The notes under the pieces: model-generated
Databases searched by the model: none
Told to the model about the DNA's origin: nothing
What the model saw: the letters and a program-made list of their open reading frames with translations, nothing else
Part shown: one piece after another, positions 1 to 7,531 of the stretch
How the letters are laid out: each line of letters starts with the position of its first letter
Numbering within the stretch: the first letter of the stretch is position 1
Made by a program: the position numbers and the translations under genes
NCBI RefSeq assembly: GCF_021107415.1
Contig: NZ_JAIOSW010000371.1
Coordinates: forward strand, 1 to 9,806
Source of the DNA: Desulfobacula sp.
Lineage (GTDB): Bacteria; Desulfobacterota; Desulfobacteria; Desulfobacterales; Desulfobacteraceae
Reading direction: 5' to 3'
Length of the DNA stretch: 9,806 bases

Positions 1-764
1 ATCATCTGACCATTCCCCAGTTTAAGTGCATTCTCCACAGAGTCGGTCAGGCGTTTCTCAAACTTTATATCATTTTTAATCTTCAGGCGGTCCACCACAA
101 CTTCTATATGGTGTTTCTTGTTTCTGGCAAGGGTCTGAACATTTTCAAGTCCTTGAACAACTCCATCCACCCTGACCCTGGCATACCCTTGTTTTTTCAG
201 CTCTTCAAGCCTGTCTTTATGTTCTCCCTTCCGGTTTTCCACAATGGGGGAAAGGATCAGAATCTTTGAATTCTCAGGCAATGACATGATTTGGAATACC
301 ATGCTCTGGGCATGGCCACGGCCTACTTTTTTCCCGCATTTGTAACAATACTGGGTTCCTGTCCTGGCAAACATCACCCTGAGATAATCATAAATTTCCG
401 TAATGGTTCCAACCGTGGATCTGGGGTTCTTGCTGGCAGCTTTTTGTTCAATGGCAATGGTGGGGGAAAGTCCCCTGATGGTATCATACTTTGGCTTTTC
501 CATCTGACCGATGAACTGCCGGGCATAGGAGGAAAGGGATTCAACATACCGACGCTGGCCTTCTGCAAAAATCGTATCAAAGGCAAGGCTTGATTTGCCG
601 GACCCTGATACCCCGGTAAAAACAACCATCTTTTTTTTGGGAATGTCTATATCAATATTTTTAAGATTGTGTTCCCGGGCTCCCTTGACAATGATCCTGT
701 CAAGCTCCTTGGAATTTGAATTTGTTCGAACCGTTGATACGCCTGCCAAACCACCGTTTTTCAT
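1..764 (-). CDS. uvrA: UvrA, excinuclease ABC subunit A (N-terminal 254 residues, truncated by window edge)
   Basis: UvrA is the DNA-damage sensing ABC-type ATPase of nucleotide excision repair; it loads UvrB on lesions in the cytoplasm. I translated the minus strand from the ATG at 764-762. The visible part has [10 protein letters not shown] at about 28-37, Walker [10 protein letters not shown] at 51-59, the [17 protein letters not shown] block at about 68-84, a Q-loop glutamine at 107 (SPTIAIEQK), [12 protein letters not shown] at 113-124, a CxxC pair at C140/C143, then the UvrB-interacting region with RKGEHK. An in-frame stop lies upstream, so ATG 764 is the first start. An AGGAG sits 13 nt from it, which is long. 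The protein has about 20 residues before the usual first beta strand, which E. coli UvrA lacks. The gene is divergent from mqnD. The signature and second ATPase lie outside the window. Identity is very secure; the exact start less so. Confidence 0.97.
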   Translation of the reverse strand, partial: MKNGGLAGVSTVRTNSNSKELDRIIVKGAREHNLKNIDIDIPKKKMVVFTGVSGSGKSSLAFDTIFAEGQRRYVESLSSYARQFIGQMEKPKYDTIRGLSPTIAIEQKAASKNPRSTVGTITEIYDYLRVMFARTGTQYCYKCGKKVGRGHAQSMVFQIMSLPENSKILILSPIVENRKGEHKDRLEELKKQGYARVRVDGVVQGLENVQTLARNKKHHIEVVVDRLKIKNDIKFEKRLTDSVENALKLGNGQM

Positions 765-824
765 ACCCTGCTTTCTACTCCTGACATTCTTTTTTTATTC
801 TTTTCAACATTAAAAAATCATAAG

Positions 825-850
825 CATAACAAAATAAAAGTAAAGTTATG
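825..850. repeat. Inverted repeat CATAAC-N14-GTTATG
   Basis: Perfect 6-bp arms lie at 825-830 and 845-850, separated by a purine-rich A/G/T spacer of 14 bp. It sits near the middle of the divergent region, upstream of the candidate mqnD promoter, so it could bind a dimeric regulator. Six-base arms in AT-rich DNA can occur by chance, and no regulator family is suggested by the motif. Confidence 0.25.
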
Positions 851-867
851 GAATATTAAAAATCAAA

Positions 868-895
868 TTGCTTTTAGGGCTGCCTTTTTGATAAT
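868..895 (+). promoter_or_regulatory. Candidate sigma-70 type promoter for mqnD
   Basis: TTGCTT at 868-873 and GATAAT at 890-895 are separated by 16 bp and resemble the -35 and -10 consensus. Transcription would start near 902, leaving only a few bases before the mqnD ATG at 905. That implies an almost leaderless message, which fits the lack of a strong Shine-Dalgarno sequence before this gene. This is a sequence match only. Confidence 0.35.
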
Positions 896-904
896 AACTA
901 AGAT

Positions 905-1762
905 ATGAAACCAGATCAAACATACAGCCTCGCATATTCAAGCTGTCCCAATGATACCTTTATTTTCAAGGCCATTGCCCGGCAATTGATTGACCTAAAA
1001 GAATATTCTTTTAACATCGTGCTTAAGGATGTGGAAACTCTGAACCAAAATGCGGGTAAAGGTGCATATGACATTACCAAGCTTTCCTTTGCAGCATTTG
1101 GCAGTCTAATGGATAAGTATGTTCTTTTAAGAACCGGATCTGCGCTGGGGATGGGGTGCGGCCCTCTGATTATTTCTCTTGCCGGACGATCCATTGATGA
1201 CAAAAACAAACCTGTTATTGCCGTGCCGGGTCTTGGGACGACCGCTTACCATCTTTTCAAATTTTATATGGATGATCTCTTTGCCGGCATGGACACAGAC
1301 ATTATTCCCATGCCATTTGAAAAAGTTATGCCGACTGTCATTGAAAAAAAGGCTGACTATGGTGTAATTATCCATGAAGGGCGGTTTGTTTATCAGACCA
1401 TGGGGCTTGAATTAAAGGCTGATCTTGGCCAATGGTGGGAAGAAAAAACATCCCTGCCCATTCCATTGGGCTGTATTGCCATTAAACGAAATATTGATCC
1501 TGCCATAGCTTGCGACATCGAAAATCTGATCAGGCAAAGCATTAACCATGCTTTTTCACACCCGGACATGGCCTGTGATTATATCCGGGATTATGCCCAG
1601 GAAATGGATGAAGATGTGATCCAACAGCATATCAAACTCTATGTAAATAATTTTTCAAAAGATATTGGAAAAGACGGAGAAGCTGCTGTCACCACCTTTT
1701 TTGAAAAGGCCAGGGCTTCAGGATTAATAAAAAAATCAAAGTTTTCTCTGTTTACGTGCTGA
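905..1762 (+). CDS. mqnD: 1,4-dihydroxy-6-naphthoate synthase (menaquinone, futalosine pathway)
   Basis: MqnD converts cyclic de-hypoxanthine futalosine to 1,4-dihydroxy-6-naphthoate in the futalosine route to menaquinone, the quinone used in anaerobic respiration. The 285-residue product has the periplasmic-binding-protein-like fold of the MqnA/MqnD family. Visible motifs are SSCPNDTFIF at 12-21, KDVETLNQ at 41-48, DITKLSFAAF at 56-65, LGMGCGPLIIS at 81-91, TTAYHL at 112-117, IIHEGRF at 155-161 with H157 matching the catalytic histidine known in Thermus MqnD, DLGQWWEEKT at 173-182 and LPLG-like LPIPLG at 184-189. The DVETLN and TKLS motifs and WWEE favour MqnD over MqnA. Family length is about 270-290, so it is complete. 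No strong ribosome site precedes the ATG. tilS begins one base after its stop. The other mqn genes are not in the window. Confidence 0.95.
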   Translation: MKPDQTYSLAYSSCPNDTFIFKAIARQLIDLKEYSFNIVLKDVETLNQNAGKGAYDITKLSFAAFGSLMDKYVLLRTGSALGMGCGPLIISLAGRSIDDKNKPVIAVPGLGTTAYHLFKFYMDDLFAGMDTDIIPMPFEKVMPTVIEKKADYGVIIHEGRFVYQTMGLELKADLGQWWEEKTSLPIPLGCIAIKRNIDPAIACDIENLIRQSINHAFSHPDMACDYIRDYAQEMDEDVIQQHIKLYVNNFSKDIGKDGEAAVTTFFEKARASGLIKKSKFSLFTC

Positions 1763-1763
1763 T

Positions 1764-2840
1764 ATGAACGACAAAAAAATCATGGAAAAACATTTCATTG
1801 AAAATATTGCCAAAACCATCTTTGATTATAATATGATTGATCAAAAAGATAAGATATTGGCGGCGGTTTCCGGCGGTCCGGATTCTGTTGCTCTTGTTTT
1901 GTCCCTTTTAGCCCTTAAAGAGAGATATACCATAAAAATAGGCATTGCCCACCTGAACCACCTGCTGAGGGGAGAGGAATCTTTAAGGGATGAGGCCTTT
2001 GTCAAAAAACTTGCTGATACGCTGGCCCTGCCGTTCCATGAAGGGCAAAAAGACGTAAAAGCTTATGCTGAAAAACATCGATTATCCATTGAAGAGGCCG
2101 GCCGGGAGGTGAGATACGATTTTTTTCAACAGATCGCAGAAAGTCATGGGTACAATAAAATTGCCCTGGGGCATACCAAGGACGACAATGCCGAACTGGT
2201 ATTGATGAACCTGTTAAGGGGAGCCGGTCCCAAAGGGCTTTCAGGAATCCCGCCCATACGGGACAGCAGATATATCAGGCCTTTAATCCGGGTGTCTAAA
2301 ACTAAGATCCTTGCTTTTTTAAAACTTAAAAAACAGGCCTATGTATTTGATTCTTCAAATAAGGATATGAAATATTTAAGAAATAATATCAGATATAAGC
2401 TAATTCCTCATCTTCAGTCGGAATACAATCCCGAAATCATTGAGGCCCTGGACAGGCTGAGCAATATATTAAAACAGGAAGAAGACTTCTGGGATGCTGA
2501 AACTAAAATACAATTTAATAATTGTTTAATCAAAACTAAAGACACTTCTATTGTATTTTCAAAAACTCTGCTGTCAAACCTTCATCCGGCTCTGTTAAAC
2601 CGGGTATTAAGAGAAGCAATCAAGAAGATAAAAAAAGATTTAAAGCGTATTTCCCTTACCCATCTTATTGATATTGTTGAATTTTGTTTTAATAAACCCT
2701 CTGGCATCAGCCTGGATCTCCCCGGCCAAATCAGGGTTTATAAAAAAAAGGATACCATTATTATCAAAAAAGAAAATAAACCTTTGCGGGAAATCGGGAA
2801 AAAAGAGAAACAATCAAGGCAGATGGCCCAAAAAAAATAA
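1764..2840 (+). CDS. tilS: tRNA(Ile)-lysidine synthetase
   Basis: TilS uses ATP to attach lysine to C34 of the CAU-anticodon tRNA-Ile, changing it to read AUA; it is essential in most bacteria. The 358-residue product has the N-type ATP pyrophosphatase P-loop SGGPDS at 36-41, HLNHLLRGEES at 63-73, the EEAGREVRYDFF stretch at about 110-121, LGHTKDDNAE at 135-144 (HxxDDxxE), NLLRGAGPKGLSGI at 149-161 and LRNNIRYKLIP at 205-215. Residues 220-345 hold the helical region and a short basic beta-rich C-terminus ending in lysines. It is intermediate in length between the minimal Aquifex type (about 320) and E. coli (about 430), so the C-terminal substrate domain looks reduced. It starts one base after mqnD stops, with no Shine-Dalgarno sequence, so coupling is likely. 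The next in-frame ATG is at 1782 and is an alternative start. Its place before ftsH is common in deltaproteobacteria. Confidence 0.95.
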   Translation: MNDKKIMEKHFIENIAKTIFDYNMIDQKDKILAAVSGGPDSVALVLSLLALKERYTIKIGIAHLNHLLRGEESLRDEAFVKKLADTLALPFHEGQKDVKAYAEKHRLSIEEAGREVRYDFFQQIAESHGYNKIALGHTKDDNAELVLMNLLRGAGPKGLSGIPPIRDSRYIRPLIRVSKTKILAFLKLKKQAYVFDSSNKDMKYLRNNIRYKLIPHLQSEYNPEIIEALDRLSNILKQEEDFWDAETKIQFNNCLIKTKDTSIVFSKTLLSNLHPALLNRVLREAIKKIKKDLKRISLTHLIDIVEFCFNKPSGISLDLPGQIRVYKKKDTIIIKKENKPLREIGKKEKQSRQMAQKK

Positions 2841-2842
2841 GA

Positions 2843-2867
2843 CTAAAAAAGGCTAAAAAAGCTAAAA
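2843..2867 (+). repeat. Short tandem A-rich repeat after tilS
   Basis: CTAAAAAAG occurs at 2843-2851 and again at 2853-2861, followed by a partial copy CTAAAA at 2862-2867. It directly follows the tilS stop and lies upstream of the candidate ftsH promoter. It may be an UP-element-like A-tract or simple sequence drift; no function can be assigned. Confidence 0.35.
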
Positions 2868-2874
2868 CTTTTTC

Positions 2875-2904
2875 TTGTATATTGAAATTTTGTGTTTATA
2901 TATT
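2875..2904 (+). promoter_or_regulatory. Candidate promoter for ftsH operon
   Basis: TTGTAT at 2875-2880 is followed after 16 bp by TATATA at 2897-2902 (or after 18 bp by TATATT at 2899-2904), giving a leader of about 45-50 nt before ftsH. The A-rich repeat just upstream would suit an UP element. A second pair, TTTACA at 2913-2918 and TATAAG at 2935-2940, is possible, but it would start transcription inside the ribosome site. I see no heat-shock sigma-32 consensus. Confidence 0.3.
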
Positions 2905-2945
2905 TAGGTAGTTTTACAATCTGTTAGTTGGGTTTATAAGAATAG

Positions 2946-2953
2946 AAAGGAAG
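2946..2953 (+). promoter_or_regulatory. Shine-Dalgarno site that fixes the TTG start of ftsH
   Basis: AAAGGAAG ends 4 nt before a TTG codon at 2958-2960, with the AGGA core 6 nt away. The translation from this TTG gives the normal FtsH N-terminus just before the first membrane helix. No ATG lies between this site and that helix, so TTG is the credible start. Confidence 0.8.
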
Positions 2954-2957
2954 AACC

Positions 2958-4940
2958 TTGAATCAATTTTATAAAAATATTTCCCTGTGGCTGGTAATTG
3001 TTCTGATGATGGTCATGCTTTACAACATCTTCAATCAGCAACAGATCGGACAACAGGTGGATGTCGGATATTCAGAGTTCCTTGCAATGGTTGAGGACGG
3101 ACGTATTCAGAGTGTAGTGATCCAGGGTCAGGACCTTTATTTAACCGATGGAAGCGGCACCAGATATAAATGCTTTGCACCGGATGATAGTGAACTGATC
3201 AGTTTTCTGCGGTCCAACGGAATTACCATTAAAGCCAAACCACCGGCTGAAAATTCCTGGTTTATGTCCATCATCGTATCCTGGCTGCCCATGATTGTCC
3301 TCATTGGTGTGTGGATCTTTTTTATGCGCCAGATGCAGGGGGGTGCCGGCGGAGGGAAAGCCATGTCCTTTGGAAAAAGTCGGGCAAGGCTGCTGGATGA
3401 TAAAGGAGAGAAAGTCACCTTTGCCAATGTCCAGGGAATTGATGAAGCCAAAGAAGAATTGACCGAAATAGTTGATTTTTTAAAAAATCCTGATAAATAT
3501 ACCCGGCTTGGGGGACGTATCCCCAAAGGAGTGTTACTATTGGGAAATCCCGGAACCGGAAAGACGCTTCTTTCAAGGGCTGTAGCCGGTGAGGCCGGAG
3601 TACCGTTTTTCACCATCAGCGGGTCTGATTTTGTTGAAATGTTTGTGGGTGTGGGTGCCTCAAGGGTAAGAGATCTCTTTGCCCAGGGCAAAAAAAATGC
3701 ACCCTGTATCATATTTATTGATGAGATTGATGCAGTTGGACGACAGCGAGGTGCAGGCCTGGGTGGAGGACATGATGAAAGAGAACAGACCCTTAACCAG
3801 CTTCTTGTTGAAATGGACGGATTTGAATCCAATGAAGGGGTTATCCTCATGGCAGCTACTAACCGGGCAGATGTTCTAGATCCTGCCCTGCTCCGGCCGG
3901 GACGGTTTGACCGTCAGGTCATGGTGGATATGCCTGATATTAAAGGCCGTGAAGGTATTTTAAGGGTTCACATGAAAAAGACCCCTCTGGCCAATGATGT
4001 TGATCCGGTGATTCTGGCAAAAGGAACCCCGGGATTTTCCGGTGCTGATCTTGAAAACCTCGTGAATGAAGCAGCGCTTCTGGCAGCTAAGCAGAACCAT
4101 GAAAAACTGAACATGAAGGATTTTGAAGATTCAAAAGATAAGGTTTACATGGGACTTGAGAGAAAGTCTAAAGTCATCAAGGAAGAAGAAAAGAAAACAA
4201 CCGCCTATCATGAAGGCGGGCATGCCCTTGTGGCAAGGTTCCTGCCAAACACTGATGCCGTTAATAAGATTACCATTATTCCCAGGGGCAGGGCTGCCGG
4301 GGTCACCTGGTTTCTTCCCGAAGAAGGGGATTTTAAATATAAGGATCAGCTTGAAAATGAACTTGCCATTGCCTTTGGCGGCCGGGTGGCTGAAGAAATC
4401 ATTTTTAAAAGAATCAGTACGGGTGCATCCAATGATATTAAACAGGCCACCGACCTTGCCAACAGGATGGTTAGAACATTCGGCATGAGCGATAACCTGA
4501 CTCTCCTTTCCTATGAAGACCATTCGGACAATATTTTTATTGGTCGTGAAATGACCCAGGCCAAAGCTTACTCAGAAGAAACAGCCAGAAAAATTGATGC
4601 TGAAGTTGCTTTGATCATTGACCGGGCATATCAAACCGCTAAAAAGGTCCTTAAAGAAAATATTGAGTTACTTCACGCATTAACCGACCTGCTCATTGAA
4701 AAAGAGACGGTTCTGGGGCCGGAACTGGATGACCTGATTGCAACCATGCGGCCTGATTTTGATTTTTTCGGTAAAAAGAACGTATCCACACCGCCAAAAC
4801 AGCCGGTTGAACCCGAAAATCAAGAAAAATCCGGGAAAGGCGACGACAAGGAGAGCATTGAGATTGTTGACGAAACTAAAAATTCTGACACTCAAGATAC
4901 TTCTGAGACGGATGATACAAAGACACCGAAGTCTGAGTAG
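2958..4940 (+). CDS. ftsH: ATP-dependent zinc metalloprotease FtsH
   Basis: FtsH is a hexameric inner-membrane AAA+ protease that extracts and degrades misassembled membrane proteins and some short-lived cytosolic regulators. The 660-residue product shows membrane helix 1 at about 9-26, a periplasmic domain at about 27-100, helix 2 at about 104-124, Walker A GNPGTGKT at 196-203, the pore loop MFVGVGA at 228-234, Walker B IIFIDEID at 251-258, the second region of homology with arginine fingers (RPGRFDRQ, 313-320), the zinc site HEGGH at 418-422 and a third zinc ligand D493 in SNDIKQAT. A charged tail rich in E, D, K and T occupies about 605-660. Walker A has Asn where Pro is usual (GPPGTGKT). 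The start is TTG with a good ribosome site. folP follows after 11 nt. Identity is certain; all catalytic residues are present. Confidence 0.98.
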   Translation: MNQFYKNISLWLVIVLMMVMLYNIFNQQQIGQQVDVGYSEFLAMVEDGRIQSVVIQGQDLYLTDGSGTRYKCFAPDDSELISFLRSNGITIKAKPPAENSWFMSIIVSWLPMIVLIGVWIFFMRQMQGGAGGGKAMSFGKSRARLLDDKGEKVTFANVQGIDEAKEELTEIVDFLKNPDKYTRLGGRIPKGVLLLGNPGTGKTLLSRAVAGEAGVPFFTISGSDFVEMFVGVGASRVRDLFAQGKKNAPCIIFIDEIDAVGRQRGAGLGGGHDEREQTLNQLLVEMDGFESNEGVILMAATNRADVLDPALLRPGRFDRQVMVDMPDIKGREGILRVHMKKTPLANDVDPVILAKGTPGFSGADLENLVNEAALLAAKQNHEKLNMKDFEDSKDKVYMGLERKSKVIKEEEKKTTAYHEGGHALVARFLPNTDAVNKITIIPRGRAAGVTWFLPEEGDFKYKDQLENELAIAFGGRVAEEIIFKRISTGASNDIKQATDLANRMVRTFGMSDNLTLLSYEDHSDNIFIGREMTQAKAYSEETARKIDAEVALIIDRAYQTAKKVLKENIELLHALTDLLIEKETVLGPELDDLIATMRPDFDFFGKKNVSTPPKQPVEPENQEKSGKGDDKESIEIVDETKNSDTQDTSETDDTKTPKSE

Positions 4941-4951
4941 AAGGATATTTC

Positions 4952-5818
4952 ATGCAGCCATTCGCACTTGAATTTGACAGATTCCTTCTCGAACTTGGAC
5001 CTGAAACCTGCATTATGGGAATTTTAAATGCAACACCGGATTCCTTTTCCGACGGTGGAAAATTCAACACCTTTGAAACAGCGGTAAACCAAGGTATCAA
5101 ACTTGTGGATGACGGAGCACACATCCTTGATATTGGCGGAGAATCATCAAGACCTTTTGCAACACCGGTTTCGGAACAAGAAGAACTTGACCGTGTCATC
5201 CCCATTATTGAGAACCTGTTAAAACGAATTGATATACCCATTTCCATTGATACGGTAAAATCTGTTGTTGCCAGAGAAGCTCTCAATGCAGGCGCCGCCA
5301 TCATCAATGACATATCTGCTTTTGAAAAAGATCCTGCCATGGCTGACCTTGCCGCCCAGAGGAATGTGCCTGTGGTGCTGATGCATATGAAGGGAACTCC
5401 TGAAACCATGCAGGTGAACCCCAATTATAATGATTTAATGCTTGAAATCACAACTTATCTTGAGTCAAGAGCAGTATATGCCATGGAAAAAGGAATACAA
5501 AAAAACAATATCATCCTTGATCCGGGAATCGGTTTTGGGAAAACCGTTGAACACAATCTGGTCCTCATCAACCATCTTGAAAAAATTACCACTCTCGGTT
5601 TCCCTGTTCTCATGGGGCCGTCACGAAAGTCGTTTATTCAGAATATTCTTAATAAAAATGACAAAACCCCGGTTGGACCGGATGATATAAAGACGGAATA
5701 CGGCACGTTGGGGGCTGTTGCAGCCTCTATTCTGAATGGTGCCCACGTTATCAGAGTTCATGATGTTGAAAAAGTCAAACCCTTTACCCGTATCATAGAT
5801 TCGATCAGGAATGCATAA
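4952..5818 (+). CDS. folP: Dihydropteroate synthase
   Basis: FolP condenses p-aminobenzoate with 6-hydroxymethyl-dihydropterin diphosphate to form dihydropteroate, a folate precursor, and is the sulfonamide target. The 288-residue TIM-barrel protein has GILNATPDSFSDGG at 23-36, DIGGESSRP at 60-68, SIDT at 98-101, INDISAF at 118-124, LMHMKGTPETMQ at 143-154, DPGIGFGKT at 190-198, MGPSRKSF at 221-228 and RVHDV at 268-272. This is the full motif set at normal length. The usual ESTRPG reads ESSRPF here, a conservative Thr-to-Ser and a Gly-to-Phe next to the p-aminobenzoate loop. AAGGA at 4941-4945, directly after the ftsH stop, provides a ribosome site 6 nt from the ATG. The 3' end overlaps the next gene by 8 nt. 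The ftsH-folP pair is a common deltaproteobacterial arrangement. Confidence 0.97.
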   Translation: MQPFALEFDRFLLELGPETCIMGILNATPDSFSDGGKFNTFETAVNQGIKLVDDGAHILDIGGESSRPFATPVSEQEELDRVIPIIENLLKRIDIPISIDTVKSVVAREALNAGAAIINDISAFEKDPAMADLAAQRNVPVVLMHMKGTPETMQVNPNYNDLMLEITTYLESRAVYAMEKGIQKNNIILDPGIGFGKTVEHNLVLINHLEKITTLGFPVLMGPSRKSFIQNILNKNDKTPVGPDDIKTEYGTLGAVAASILNGAHVIRVHDVEKVKPFTRIIDSIRNA

Positions 5819-6743
5819 GTTTAAGTTCTATTTCAATACCTTCATTCTTATTCTCATTCTTTTTTGTTTTTCCGGATGTACAACAGAGCCGGTTGAAACA
5901 GATCTTCTGCTTCCTGTGGACTTTTCCAATGTACCGGAAAATATGGTCCTGACATACTTTCATACGGATAAAATTGAAATCAGAATCCAGGCTGATCCAA
6001 AATTAATGGAACTCATCAACAAGGAAAATATTTGCTATCCTGTGGATCTTTATACTGATCTTGAGTTCGATCCTGCAGGTGATTCCGACTCCATTGAACC
6101 CGGGGCATATTTGATCCCTGTTGAGGAAAAACGAATTCCCATGAACCCGGCCATAAAAATTCTGAGTATTAATCCCTCTTATCTAAGCGTTCACCTTGAA
6201 AAAAAGATAAAAAAAACTTTTAAAATATCGGTTCCCTATACAGGAAAGCCTGCCAAAGGATATATTGTGCTGGAAGCTGCCACAGAACCCGCCAGTGTTG
6301 AATTAACCGGTGCTGTACCCTTAATTTGTTCCATCAAGGAATTAAAAACAAAGCCCATTGACCTTACAAATGCCAACGAAAATTTTAAAAAAAAGGTTCC
6401 TTTGGACCTGGATAACCCATCCATCATTTCCTCATCAGATCATATCATTATCGTAACTGTCCAGGTTCAGCAAAAGCTGGTCTCAAAAACAATTGAAAAT
6501 ATTCCCATCCAGGCATGGAATCGTACATCCATGGCCAAAATTGAACCTTCCCGGATAACAATCCGGATCAAAGGTCCCTTTGAGACATTAAATAATAAGG
6601 AAATTACGAATCAAATCTATTCATTTATCGATTTGAAGGGACTTACGCCCGGTGTATATGCCCGGCATGCATATATCAACATACCAGTGGGTCTGATGAT
6701 GACAGATGCTTCCCCACAAGTATTTACTATAAAAATAGAATAA
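5811..6743 (+). CDS. YbbR-domain (CdaR-like) lipoprotein
   Basis: YbbR-domain proteins are extracytoplasmic beta-rich proteins; those encoded beside cdaA (CdaR/YbbR) modulate the membrane diadenylate cyclase that makes c-di-AMP. The 310-residue product starts with a lysine-containing hydrophobic stretch (residues 1-20) ending in a lipobox-like FSGC, with C23 as likely lipidation site. The +2 residue is Thr, so by the E. coli rule it is not retained in the inner membrane. Three YbbR-like repeats can be made out at about 45-132 (ending NPSYLSVHLEKK), 135-225 (YTGKPAKGY...EPASVELTGA) and 230-310 (IEPSRITIRIKGP ... GLTPGVYARH). The gene overlaps folP by 8 nt; an AGGA abuts its ATG with no spacing, so coupling to folP is likely. 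No cdaA lies next to it, which is unusual. The YbbR call is from motif character. The lipoprotein call is fairly good, though Phe at -3 is not the commonest residue. Confidence 0.8.
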   Translation: MHKFKFYFNTFILILILFCFSGCTTEPVETDLLLPVDFSNVPENMVLTYFHTDKIEIRIQADPKLMELINKENICYPVDLYTDLEFDPAGDSDSIEPGAYLIPVEEKRIPMNPAIKILSINPSYLSVHLEKKIKKTFKISVPYTGKPAKGYIVLEAATEPASVELTGAVPLICSIKELKTKPIDLTNANENFKKKVPLDLDNPSIISSSDHIIIVTVQVQQKLVSKTIENIPIQAWNRTSMAKIEPSRITIRIKGPFETLNNKEITNQIYSFIDLKGLTPGVYARHAYINIPVGLMMTDASPQVFTIKIE

Positions 6744-6754
6744 AGGAAAAACTT

Positions 6755-7531
6755 ATGCTTCTTGTGATTGACGTGGGAAATACAAATACCGTTATCGGTA
6801 TTTATGACGGTGATACGCTCAAACATGACTGGAGAATCAGAACAATTAGAGACTCAACTGCTGATGAATTCAATGTACTTGCCAACGCACTTTTCTCAGA
6901 TAAAAACATTGATCGTAAAAATATTCACAAAATCATTATTTCTTCGGTTGTTCCTTCAGCGGTTCCGATACTGAATGCATTCTGCGAAAAGTATATGGGC
7001 TTAACACCCTTATGGATAAATCCGAACTCTGTTAAAAAGCTGATGCCGATTCTCTATAATAACCCAAATGAAGTGGGAGCCGACAGGATTGTCAATGCTG
7101 TTGCAGCCTATGACAAGTATAAAACATCTCTCATCATTATTGATTTTGGAACTGCGACAACCTTTGATGTCATTTCCGAAAAGGGAGAATACCTGGGTGG
7201 TGCCATTGTACCGGGTGTCATGATTGCTTCCGAAGCTCTTTTTCAAAAGGCCTCCAAGCTGCCCAGGGTAGAAATATTCGAAGCCCCTGAAAAGATCATT
7301 GGAAAAGATACCATTGAAAGCATTAAATCAGGTATTATTTATGGAAATGCTGCTATGGTGGACGGGATGGTCGAAAGAATGACAAAAGAGATGGACACCT
7401 TACCCCGGATTCTAGCCACGGGCGGCCTTGCGCCACTGATATCAAAAATTTCAAACACCATTGAAAAAGTAGAACAATCTCTCACTCTTGATGGTTTAAG
7501 AATCATCTATAATGAAATTGGAAATAAATGA
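6755..7531 (+). CDS. coaX: Type III pantothenate kinase
   Basis: CoaX phosphorylates pantothenate in the first step of coenzyme A synthesis. It belongs to the ASKHA superfamily, needs a monovalent cation and is not feedback-inhibited by CoA. The 258-residue product shows the phosphate-binding DVGNTNT at 6-12, an SSVVPS strand-loop at 63-68, the GADR motif at 108-111 with catalytic D110, DFGTATTFD at 130-138, GGAIVPG at 148-154 and ATGGLAP at 221-227. The length is typical and all key motifs are intact. AAGGAA at 6743-6748 lies 6 nt before the ATG, overlapping the stop of the preceding gene. Its stop overlaps the next start as ATGA. birA, a frequent neighbour of coaX elsewhere, is not present in the window. 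Confidence 0.97.
   Translation: MLLVIDVGNTNTVIGIYDGDTLKHDWRIRTIRDSTADEFNVLANALFSDKNIDRKNIHKIIISSVVPSAVPILNAFCEKYMGLTPLWINPNSVKKLMPILYNNPNEVGADRIVNAVAAYDKYKTSLIIIDFGTATTFDVISEKGEYLGGAIVPGVMIASEALFQKASKLPRVEIFEAPEKIIGKDTIESIKSGIIYGNAAMVDGMVERMTKEMDTLPRILATGGLAPLISKISNTIEKVEQSLTLDGLRIIYNEIGNK

Larger units (their letters stand above)
765..904. promoter_or_regulatory. Divergent uvrA/mqnD intergenic region
   Basis: This 140-bp AT-rich gap separates two divergent genes and must hold both promoters. It contains a candidate rightward promoter (868-895) and an imperfectly spaced inverted repeat (825-850), listed separately. I see no convincing leftward -35/-10 pair and no LexA-type operator I can recognise, although uvrA is often SOS-controlled in other bacteria. 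No open reading frame or RNA gene is apparent here. Confidence 0.6.

Noticed and set aside
291..593. A 100-codon plus-strand frame opposite uvrA
   Set aside because: It is antisense to the highly conserved UvrA N-terminus, which explains the open frame. The composition is unlike the neighbouring genes.
765..904. LexA/SOS operator upstream of uvrA
   Set aside because: uvrA is SOS-regulated in several bacteria, but I see no sequence resembling an operator I know, and the motif for this lineage is not known to me.
2830..2840. Programmed frameshift at the A8 run ending tilS
   Set aside because: A shift would only add a few residues (new stop near 2856). There is no downstream stimulatory structure, and the run is at the very end of the gene.
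2856..2873. A hairpin AAAAAG-CTAAAA-CTTTTT as a tilS terminator
   Set aside because: The 6-bp stem is almost all A-T with one G-C pair and has no GC-rich core, so it is too weak to call an intrinsic terminator.
3137..3850. A 237-codon open frame on the minus strand opposite ftsH
   Set aside because: It lies entirely within the conserved AAA+ coding region of ftsH, its protein is rich in Ser and Pro without a recognisable domain, and no ribosome site supports it. It is a shadow frame.
4876..5424. A 182-codon open frame on the minus strand opposite the ftsH/folP junction
   Set aside because: It overlaps two certain genes, has low-complexity Ser/Met-rich composition and no family resemblance.
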